Positions 7,848 through 13,323 of a DNA stretch of 28,326 bases are shown here, one piece after another. The position numbers and the translations under genes were made by a program. Under the pieces are notes generated by a model. The model worked only from the letters and a program-made list of their open reading frames with translations. It was not told where the DNA came from and searched no databases. Numbering within the stretch: position 1 is the stretch's first letter; every line of letters starts with the position of its first letter. This DNA is from CAZCAC01 sp964496575 (lineage in GTDB: Bacteria > Planctomycetota > UBA1135 > GCA-002686595): positions 1-28,326 of the forward strand of contig CAZCAC010000114.1 in the NCBI GenBank assembly GCA_964496575.1, read 5' to 3'.

Positions 7848-9265
7848 GCGCGGACCTCCCCGACACGGGGGTCGCTGACGCCAGCGTCCCCGACGCGAGC
7901 GTCCCCGACGCCAGCGTCCTCGGCGAGGCCGTCCGGCGACGCCGCGGCGCGTCCACGCTTCTGCTCGAGGAGCTCGATCAGGGCGCGGGTGGCCAGGTGC
8001 TGGAGGATTCGCTTCACGTCCTCTGCATCGAGCGCCGCGGTGCCCAGGCTCAAGAAATGTGCATGATCCCCCACCTCGACCATCGAATCCCGGGCCCGGG
8101 CGACGAGGCGGCGGGCCTCCTCGCCCCCCTCGCGCAGCGCGAGCAGCCTCCGGGCCAGGAGGGCGGGCGGATCGGAGCCGCGGGCGAGGCGCTCGAGGTC
8201 GAGGGCCGGCTCGGTCTCGTCGAAGCCCTTGTCGACGAAGTAGACGACGCCGTCGATCGATTCGCGCAGCTGTTCCCTGGCCTGCTCCAGCACCGCGCGC
8301 AGCTCTCGCCGATCGAGCGAGGTGCGGCCGGAGAGGCGCGGGCGGCAGCCGACGACGCGGGTGCCCTCGAAGCGGGGCGAGAGGCGGGCGTCGAGTTCGC
8401 GCACCGCCCGGGTGATCGCCGCCTGCACGGCGAGAGGGTCAGCGCACCCTTCGACCGGAACGTCGAGCTCCTCCCAGCGCACCGGCGAGAGCTCGAGCTG
8501 CTCGAGGTTCCAGCGATTCGGCTCGCTGCGGGCGATCCAGGGGCCGTGGGCACCGGTCTCGCCGGGGTCGAGGCCGACCAGCGAGCCGAGGTAGCCGAGC
8601 GGCCGGCCGCCGGAGGCGATCGTGGGCCCGTGGACGTGACCGAGGAACCACGCCGACACCCCGAGCCGGGAGAGCGCGCTGGCGGGGACCGGGGCGAAGC
8701 GGTCCCCGCTCGCGTCGAGATCGCAGTGCAGGAGGCCCACCGTGCGGAGATCGTCGGGCGCGCCGTCGCCGTAGCTTCCGCGGCGCAGCTCGTCGGGGAG
8801 GGAGGAGAGGGGGCTGTCCTCGACCCAGCGCCGGGGAAAGGACCAGCCGAGCACGCGGACGAGGGGCTCGCCGCCGCGGCGCACGATCGCGCTCTCCCAG
8901 CGCCCGCCGCGCCCGAGCAGCTGGAGCGAGGAGCCGGGCAGCTCGTCGGCCAGCCGCGGCAGGACCTCGACGTCGTGGTTGCCGGCGACCGCGATCACGT
9001 CGATCCTCTCGCGGGCGAGCTCCTCCACGCCGGCCCGCAGGGCGCCGTGGGCCTCGAGGAAGCCGTTGTCGCTCTCGACCACGTCTCCGGCGAGCAGCAC
9101 CGCGTCGACGCGCCGGCCGATCGCCGTCCGGACCACCGCCCGCCACCCGGCCCGCGGGTCGAGCTCGCGGGGGGAGATCCCGTACTCGAGCTCCAGCCCT
9201 TCGGGGAGGCGGCCGGGCCGCCGCCCGAGGTGCATGTCCCCGACGCAGAGGAGGGTCGTTTCCAC
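7844..9265 (-). CDS. yhaO: YhaO-type metallophosphoesterase, SbcD/Mre11-like nuclease
   Basis: A 473-residue calcineurin-like phosphoesterase, the nuclease partner of the ATPase behind it. Metal-binding motifs are in the family order: GDMH (D10, H12), AGD (D61), GNHD (95-98), LHCD (about 180) and GHVHGP (about 207-212). The family (SbcD, Mre11, YhaO) cleaves DNA ends or hairpins with Mn. The GTG at 9265 gives VETTLLCVGDMHLGR, placing the first motif at the usual distance from the N terminus; an upstream GTG would add 20 unrelated residues. The C terminus ends in a low-complexity pentapeptide repeat (DAGVG, DARVG, DAGVS, DPRVG) encoded by a 15-bp tandem repeat. The gene is divergent from the thymidylate synthase and heads the minus-strand operon. 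Confidence 0.88.
   Translation of the reverse strand: METTLLCVGDMHLGRRPGRLPEGLELEYGISPRELDPRAGWRAVVRTAIGRRVDAVLLAGDVVESDNGFLEAHGALRAGVEELARERIDVIAVAGNHDVEVLPRLADELPGSSLQLLGRGGRWESAIVRRGGEPLVRVLGWSFPRRWVEDSPLSSLPDELRRGSYGDGAPDDLRTVGLLHCDLDASGDRFAPVPASALSRLGVSAWFLGHVHGPTIASGGRPLGYLGSLVGLDPGETGAHGPWIARSEPNRWNLEQLELSPVRWEELDVPVEGCADPLAVQAAITRAVRELDARLSPRFEGTRVVGCRPRLSGRTSLDRRELRAVLEQAREQLRESIDGVVYFVDKGFDETEPALDLERLARGSDPPALLARRLLALREGGEEARRLVARARDSMVEVGDHAHFLSLGTAALDAEDVKRILQHLATRALIELLEQKRGRAAASPDGLAEDAGVGDARVGDAGVSDPRVGEVRA
7858..7917. repeat. 15-bp tandem repeat, four units, at the 3' end of yhaO
   Basis: Four consecutive 15-base units, best conserved as CCCCGACGCCAGCGT at 7903-7917 with variants at 7888, 7873 and 7858. 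They keep the yhaO frame and encode DAGVG, DARVG, DAGVS and DPRVG in protein order. The array lies immediately before the stop codon and the overlapping start of yhaN. Unit changes are in frame, so copy-number variation would change only tail length. Confidence 0.8.
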
Positions 9266-9302
9266 GAGCGCGATCTTAGTGTGCGAAGCGGCCGGTACCA
9301 GT

Positions 9303-9313
9303 GATACGGTATC
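9303..9313. promoter_or_regulatory. Short palindrome in the yhaO/thymidylate synthase divergent region
   Basis: GATAC-G-GTATC lies centrally in the 83-bp gap between the two divergent start codons, close to a GGTACC palindrome (9295-9300). Position and symmetry fit an operator serving either gene, but no matching regulator is encoded here. The thymidylate synthase has a strong ribosome binding site (GAGGAGG, 9337-9343). Confidence 0.3.
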
Positions 9314-9348
9314 GCCTCCGGACACGTCACCAACCCGAGGAGGCCCCG

Positions 9349-10203
9349 ATGAGTGGCAACATACCGGTCCTGATGGTCGAGGGCAGCTGCCTGGCGGAAG
9401 CGTGGGAGCGCTCGCTGGTCAGCGTCTTCCAGCACGGCTGCGAGATCACCACGGAGTACGACAAGGAGGACGACCCGCCGAGCAAGGACGCCTCGATGAT
9501 GATCGTGGTCGAGGACCCGCTCGCGGAGCCGATGATCCACAAGGACCTGCCCGGGGGGCTGGAGGATCTCCAGGAGTACACGATGGAGGTGCTCGACGGG
9601 ATCAAGGACCACTGCGTCCGCGAGCCGGGCGACGAGACCGACACGCGGTGGGAGTACACCTACCACCAGCGGCTGTGCGGCTACGCCGCGCCGGGCTCGG
9701 AGGAGGTCCACGACCAGATCGAGCTCCTCGCGGCCAAGCTGGCCAAGACCCCCTACAGCCGGCGCGCTCAGGCGATCACCTGGAAGGTGTGGGAGGACAA
9801 CACCTGCTACGACCCGGCGTGCCTGCAGAGCATCTGGTGCCGCGTGCTACCGGCGGCCGGCGACGAGTGGCTGCTGAACACCAACGTCCGCTTCCGCTCG
9901 AACGACGCCTACAAGGCGGCGTTCATGAACATGTTCGCGCTGATCCAGCTCCAGGTCAGGATCGCTGATCGGATCGGTGAGCTGTCGGGCCGGAAGGTCC
10001 GGCTGGGGCGCTACGTGCACCAGGCGGACAGCTACCACATCTACGGCTCGTACTTCGAGGAGTTCGAGAGCCGCTTCCTCAAGGCGCTCGAGAGTCGGAC
10101 CTTCAACCAGCGGACGTACCGCTACGCCGACGTCCGGTCGATGATGGAGGAGGCGATCCCCGGGATCCTGGAGAAGGCGGCGGGGATGGGGCAGGGTCAC
10201 TGA
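9349..10203 (+). CDS. Thymidylate synthase, archaeal-type branch
   Basis: A 284-residue protein with the thymidylate synthase fold, resembling the divergent thymidylate synthases of methanogens rather than E. coli ThyA. Likely catalytic features are the paired arginines RR 138-139 (phosphate, second subunit), the nucleophile C158 in DPACLQS, the RSND motif 183-186, N194 in AAFMNMFAL at the position that selects dUMP, and HIYG 230-233 for the sugar. It should methylate dUMP to dTMP using methylene-tetrahydrofolate in the cytoplasm. Asn rather than Asp at 194 argues against a dCMP hydroxymethylase. The ATG at 9349 has GAGGAGG six bases upstream. It is convergent with the 65-aa/nucleotidyltransferase pair, and its stop lies inside a palindrome. 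Confidence 0.75.
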   Translation: MSGNIPVLMVEGSCLAEAWERSLVSVFQHGCEITTEYDKEDDPPSKDASMMIVVEDPLAEPMIHKDLPGGLEDLQEYTMEVLDGIKDHCVREPGDETDTRWEYTYHQRLCGYAAPGSEEVHDQIELLAAKLAKTPYSRRAQAITWKVWEDNTCYDPACLQSIWCRVLPAAGDEWLLNTNVRFRSNDAYKAAFMNMFALIQLQVRIADRIGELSGRKVRLGRYVHQADSYHIYGSYFEEFESRFLKALESRTFNQRTYRYADVRSMMEEAIPGILEKAAGMGQGH

Positions 10204-10209
10204 CCCTGC
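10191..10209. terminator. Perfect hyphenated palindrome over the thymidylate synthase stop
   Basis: GCAGGGTCA-C-TGACCCTGC covers 10191-10209, with the TGA stop at 10201-10203 starting the right arm. As RNA it folds as a 7-bp GC-rich stem with a 5-base loop. It sits between convergent genes (the 65-aa gene ends at 10214), so it could be a bidirectional terminator. There is no T-tract on either side, which weakens the call. Confidence 0.45.
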
Positions 10210-10213
10210 ATCG

Positions 10214-10411
10214 TCAGCAGGACTCGCGCTCGACTCCCCTCGGCGTGATAATCCAGCCCGGCTCGACGCGGAAGACGCCGTGCGAGTACAGGTGCTCGTC
10301 GAGATCGTTGCTGACCTGAGCCTGACGCAGCCACTGATCCCACCAGGCGAGGAGCTCCTCCCAGCTGAGGTTGGCGAGGTCCAGGTCCTCCTCGCTCAGG
10401 AAGGAGCTCAT
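10214..10411 (-). CDS. 65-residue Trp-rich protein paired with the nucleotidyltransferase
   Basis: Not assigned to a named family. The acidic N terminus (SEEDLDLANL) leads into an amphipathic, Trp-rich helix (SWEELLAWWDQWLRQAQ) and a segment with DLDEHLYSHGVF. It starts in an ATGA overlap (10411-10408) with the stop of the upstream nucleotidyltransferase-fold gene, so the two are translationally coupled and probably made in fixed ratio. Size, acidity and coupling fit a partner or antitoxin-like subunit, but that is inference; there is no recognisable DNA-binding domain. It ends 10 bp from the convergent thymidylate synthase gene. Confidence 0.7.
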   Translation of the reverse strand: MSSFLSEEDLDLANLSWEELLAWWDQWLRQAQVSNDLDEHLYSHGVFRVEPGWIITPRGVERESC

Positions 10412-11196
10412 CGTCGGACCCCCTCGGGCAAGACTCCGGCCGCGCGCTCGACCAGCACCGCGTGGGCTTCGAGCAGCGGCCTGCCCTGGAGCTCTCGGCT
10501 CAGCGTCGGCCAGTCCTCGGCCCAGGCGGATGAGGCCGTACGGTACGCCGCCAGTCGGTCTTCGTTCTCCTCCATCAGATCCAGCATCTCCAGCTGGATC
10601 GCTTCGGCGAGCGCCCGGCGACCCGCGCCGAGGCGAGAGAGCAATGGTCTCTGACGAGTCATTTCGACCACGAGGTCGCCGTGGCGTTGCGCGAGGGTGA
10701 TCAGGTCGTCGGCGCTGCGAGAGTAGAGGAACTGATCTCGCGGGTCCGGCATGCGCCGTGCCAGCTCCCCGATGAACGGGTAGTCACGCTCGCGCTCGGT
10801 TTTCTTCATCTCGGCCAGGATGCGCGCGCTGGTGAAGGGAGGGTCGCTCCCCTCTTGCTCGACCCACATGTCCCGCAACTCCTCGGCGGAGACGCGCGGA
10901 GGTCGCGTGAAGAAATCGGTCCGCACGCGCAGCTCGCCCGCGGTGAATTCGAAGTGGGCGCTCCAGCCACCGGCCATCCAGCGCACGTCGAGCGGCGCCC
11001 CGAAGCGGTACTTCGCGCCGTGGCGGTCGAGCACGGCGAGGACGTGGTCGAGAGTCTCGGTGTCCTCGCGCAGGATCCAGTCGCCGTCCTTGCTAGCGAT
11101 CGCCAGGCGATGGAGCACGGCCGCCTGACCGCTGCAGATCACGGCCCGCAATCGTCGGTCGTTGAACTCGCGCGTGAGATCGAGGTAGATGCTCAT
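10408..11196 (-). CDS. Nucleotidyltransferase-fold protein (AbiEii/DUF6036-like)
   Basis: A 262-residue protein with signs of a polymerase-beta-type nucleotidyltransferase. CSGQAAVLHR (21-30) is in the glycine-loop position, SKDGDW (35-40) supplies the D37/D39 acidic pair, and VRTDFF supplies a possible third carboxylate at D94. A later KTERERDYPFIGELAR matches the Lys...Arg-Asp helix common in AbiEii-like proteins. The rest is helical and unrecognised. Toxins of this fold modify tRNA or proteins by nucleotide transfer; others act in metabolism. The ATG at 11196 was preferred to an upstream start at 11283, which would add 29 basic residues reaching into the hairpin region. The coupled 65-residue gene downstream suggests a two-component module. 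No wHTH antitoxin of the AbiEi type is present. Confidence 0.7.
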   Translation of the reverse strand: MSIYLDLTREFNDRRLRAVICSGQAAVLHRLAIASKDGDWILREDTETLDHVLAVLDRHGAKYRFGAPLDVRWMAGGWSAHFEFTAGELRVRTDFFTRPPRVSAEELRDMWVEQEGSDPPFTSARILAEMKKTERERDYPFIGELARRMPDPRDQFLYSRSADDLITLAQRHGDLVVEMTRQRPLLSRLGAGRRALAEAIQLEMLDLMEENEDRLAAYRTASSAWAEDWPTLSRELQGRPLLEAHAVLVERAAGVLPEGVRR

Positions 11197-11291
11197 CCGC
11201 TGGCTGAAGCTAGCGAAAGCGGGCGAGAATGCCAACGATCCCCACGATGGGGTCTTGAACCGGGCTCTGTCGCCGCGGCGCACAGCCTCCC

Positions 11292-11309
11292 CGCCCTGGT
11301 GGCAGGGCG
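11292..11309. other. GC-rich hairpin in the accessory intergenic region
   Basis: CGCCCT-GGTGGC-AGGGCG forms a 6-bp stem with a 6-base loop just before the pepN fragment. It lies 96 bp upstream of the nucleotidyltransferase start and downstream of the secreted Cys-rich gene on the same strand. No T-tract follows, so terminator function is uncertain. Confidence 0.35.
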
Positions 11310-11405
11310 AGAAAGCGGTAGTCTCTGCAATTCTCGGCCTGGAAGGCCGTCGTTCACATCCAGCTGTGAGGGAGGATCAGGGCCCGGGCGCGGTGGGGTT
11401 CTTGA
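11307..11405 (-). pseudogene. Decayed fragment of aminopeptidase N (pepN)
   Basis: This 99-bp stretch aligns with codons of the intact pepN at 13511-13610 in the same orientation, with about 79 of 100 positions identical by hand alignment and one 1-base deletion. Read on the minus strand, after the frameshift, it gives LILPHSWM-stop-TTAFQAE then DYRFLA, against LIVSYSRMNPAVFHAE and GYRFLA in pepN. The frameshift and in-frame stop make it non-functional. Similarity stops at both ends: neither the preceding codons nor the last 60 codons of pepN are present. It is either a relic of a second pepN or a partial duplication that has diverged. Confidence 0.75.
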
Positions 11406-11416
11406 TCTACTCGGAG

Positions 11417-11527
11417 TCGGTTTCTGCGCGTTGCGCGCAGAAAGCAGGTTCGGAAGGCACCAGAGCTGGCGAGAGTCGTGATCCGAACGATCTACTGACC
11501 GGTTGGGTTGCGGGCGGCAGCCCGCGC
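11417..11527. repeat. Dispersed intergenic repeat, copy A
   Basis: This segment matches 25070-25195 in the same orientation. The right-hand 64 bases (11464-11527 against 25132-25195) share 52 identities without gaps; the left part is also similar but copy B has about 15 extra bases. Both copies end in a hairpin GCGGGC-loop-GCCCGC with loop GGCA here and GCCA in copy B. Copy A begins 12 bp past the pepN fragment and lies between genes. No reading frame is kept between the copies, so it is probably not coding; a REP-like or other mobile intergenic element is possible. Confidence 0.7.
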
Positions 11528-11658
11528 TACGGGTCAAGTCGGAGTACTTCGTCAGCTCTCCAACCCGCGTGGCCCAATCTGAGAGGGACTCGTCCGCCAG
11601 TGGACAAGCCCCCCGAACTCGTTCCCTGTCGCGGCCGGCGACCGGGCTCCGAATCAGG

Positions 11659-12093
11659 TCACTCGGGCACGCAAGGGCAGGTGAGATTCCCTTGGAAGGA
11701 CGCCACCTTGGTCTGGCCGTCGAAGTTGGCGAACTCCTCGAATGGAGCAATACCGTCGCAGACGTTTGTCACATCGAATGAACCTTGTGGATCGCGGTCG
11801 CTACCTCCAGGGTACGTTACGAGAACCAGGTACGACCCCTGGTACTCGTACTTGACGTTCATGCTGCATCCGTCACACGGCTCGCAGTCGGAGGTCAGAG
11901 CCTGACCATCGTTGTGATAGAAGGTGTTTACGGTCCAACCCGGTAGGGGAAAGACGGTGTACTCACCATCGCAGATGGGTCCCAGACAGTAGGGCTGAGG
12001 ATCCCCTCCGCCCTGAGGCGGCGCTGCCGCCGCGCTGTACGAGATCACCAGGGAAACAACACTAAGAATGAGAACGGTAAGACGAGCCTTCAT
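11659..12093 (-). CDS. Secreted cysteine-rich protein of unknown function
   Basis: A 144-residue protein that I do not recognise. It has a clear signal peptide (MKARLTV, a Leu/Val/Ile core and SAAAA before the probable cleavage near residue 24). The mature part holds eight cysteines in close groups: CLGPIC, CEPCDGC, one Cys in TNVCDG, and CPC near the end, probably disulfide-bonded after export. The middle is beta-rich (MNVKYEYQGSYLVLVTY). It lies 33 bp downstream of the next gene on the same strand and probably shares its transcript. Local base composition is lower in GC (43-60% in sampled 60-base lines) than neighbouring genes, suggesting a gained accessory gene. Confidence 0.7.
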   Translation of the reverse strand: MKARLTVLILSVVSLVISYSAAAAPPQGGGDPQPYCLGPICDGEYTVFPLPGWTVNTFYHNDGQALTSDCEPCDGCSMNVKYEYQGSYLVLVTYPGGSDRDPQGSFDVTNVCDGIAPFEEFANFDGQTKVASFQGNLTCPCVPE

Positions 12094-12126
12094 CGGAACC
12101 TCTACTGATCATTGGTCTGCAGAGAC

Positions 12127-12858
12127 CTACTTCGAATCCGGGACCGTGGCGCCGAGGGCTGAAAGTGCCTCGGAGAACAACGCCTCACGCCCCGCTAGCC
12201 ACTCTGGATCGGATGGATACTCGACCCCTTCGAGGTCGAATCGCTCAACCTGCGTCCTCGTCTCGTCGTACGCCGGAAACTCTCCCTTCGGGAACTTGAA
12301 GAGCGCTCTGTCAGCCGCAAACATCCACTCGTCAGGCAGGTCCCTGAGAACGAATCCGCCACGAGCCCTGAGCTCGTCGGGGTTACCATAGTCTGCTCTG
12401 CCCTGAGCCCGGAGGATTGTTGAAACGCACCTCGATACGAATCCGAGTTCGATAAGCGAGCGATCCTCGGACGTTGTGGCTGGGTCCGCCATTGCGACAA
12501 TGTAACGATCGTGGCTCTTCAGAAGGAAATCCAACTCCTCCTGAGCCGTCATTCCCGATAGAGCGCGCCTTTGGTCGGAGTCGGGCGACCCAGCCTCACG
12601 GTCCAGGTCCTGGTTGCCTGGAGGGAGTCCCTCCTCATCCGTGGCCAACGACGAAAACTGACTCTCAGGTGGCGGGAGCGCACCAGGGGACGGTCGACTC
12701 GAATCGTCGTTCACGGAGGTTTCGACCTGGGGATCGACCGGCTCCGCTGCAGGTGCCCAGTTCTTCCGTCCCAGGTGCAGAGCTACTGAGCAGAAGAACA
12801 ACAGCAACACGGCTCCGACGAGGAAGAGCGGTCTGCCAGCGCGGTGTCTGTCCTCCAT
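12127..12858 (-). CDS. Single-pass membrane-anchored protein of unknown function
   Basis: The 243-residue product begins MEDRHRAGRP and has one membrane segment (about residues 11-30, FLVGAVLLLFFCSVALHLG). A disordered Pro/Ser/Asp-rich linker (about 35-100) leads to a mostly helical domain with no family I recognise. The topology suggests a short cytoplasmic N terminus and a periplasmic body. ATG 12858 was preferred over the upstream ATG 12882 because AGGAAG lies about 10 bases before it. It is the first gene of a probable two-gene unit with the secreted Cys-rich protein. Codon use and GC are lower than in the flanking pepN and nucleotidyltransferase genes. Confidence 0.65.
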   Translation of the reverse strand: MEDRHRAGRPLFLVGAVLLLFFCSVALHLGRKNWAPAAEPVDPQVETSVNDDSSRPSPGALPPPESQFSSLATDEEGLPPGNQDLDREAGSPDSDQRRALSGMTAQEELDFLLKSHDRYIVAMADPATTSEDRSLIELGFVSRCVSTILRAQGRADYGNPDELRARGGFVLRDLPDEWMFAADRALFKFPKGEFPAYDETRTQVERFDLEGVEYPSDPEWLAGREALFSEALSALGATVPDSK

Positions 12859-13019
12859 CGATGGTGAACTTCCTATTCGCATTGAGCAGGGCGCAGCAGG
12901 TATCTGCTGCGCTGGATGAGAACTTCGACCTTGTACCCGGAGATCTCTGGTTGTAGCTTCGAGTCTGCCGCTGGCCTACTCGAGCGCCCAGGCCCTCCCC
13001 GGAATCCATGAGTACCAGT

Positions 13020-13065
13020 CATGCGAGTTGATGCGAGTCGAGGTCTGATGCGAAGTCCGACCTCG
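13020..13065. repeat. Short tandem ATGCGAGTYG repeats and inverted repeat
   Basis: Two adjacent 10-base units (ATGCGAGTTG, ATGCGAGTCG) and a degenerate third (ATGCGAAGTC) overlap a 7-bp inverted repeat, CGAGGTC (13039-13045) and GACCTCG (13059-13065). They lie about 160-200 bp upstream of the membrane-anchored protein gene, where a regulatory site could be. A run of eleven G (13093-13103) follows. The 465-bp gene-free stretch 12859-13323 holds no convincing ORF; two small hairpins are at 13216-13234 (GGTGGC stem) and 13268-13281 (CCCGC stem). Confidence 0.35.
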
Positions 13066-13323
13066 TAACGCCCTGCACGATACGCCAAGTGTGGGGGGGG
13101 GGGTCAAGGTGTTTCTCACCGATTTCCGCAGCGCCCTCCATCCACGAGAAGACCGACCGTCACGCGCAGGAGCTCATCAGCACTCTTGTCCCGTGAAGCG
13201 GTCCCGGGCTGGCGCGGTGGCAAATGACGCCACCAGGGCACCAGTGGGCAGGCCACGCCCTCCTGGACCCGCCTCTGCGGGCCTGGCGCTCGGTGCAATG
13301 TGCGGTAACGAACCTGCCCGCCG

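Noticed and set aside
4789..7956. Second minus-strand frame of 1055 codons overlapping yhaN
   Set aside because: Arg/Pro/Ala-rich, out-of-frame reading of yhaN with no domain; GC-rich codon bias alone keeps such frames open.
3933..8066. Plus-strand open frame of 1377 codons opposite yhaN and pdxA
   Set aside because: It mirrors genuine genes on the minus strand; the translation is Arg/Leu/Glu/Gln-rich without motifs, as expected for antisense frames in GC-rich coding DNA. The opposite strand has Walker A, ABC signature and metallophosphatase motifs.
11193..11750. 185-codon minus-strand frame across 11193-11750
   Set aside because: Covers the pepN fragment and repeat copy A; the Arg/Ser/Pro-rich translation has no signal or motif and includes the real start region of the nucleotidyltransferase in another frame.
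11293..13239. 11-bp inverted pair GCCCTGGTGGC / GCCACCAGGGC flanking the accessory patch
   Set aside because: Tempting as insertion ends, but 11 bp in GC-rich DNA of this length can match by chance, no extension or target duplication is seen, and each half sits in its own small hairpin.
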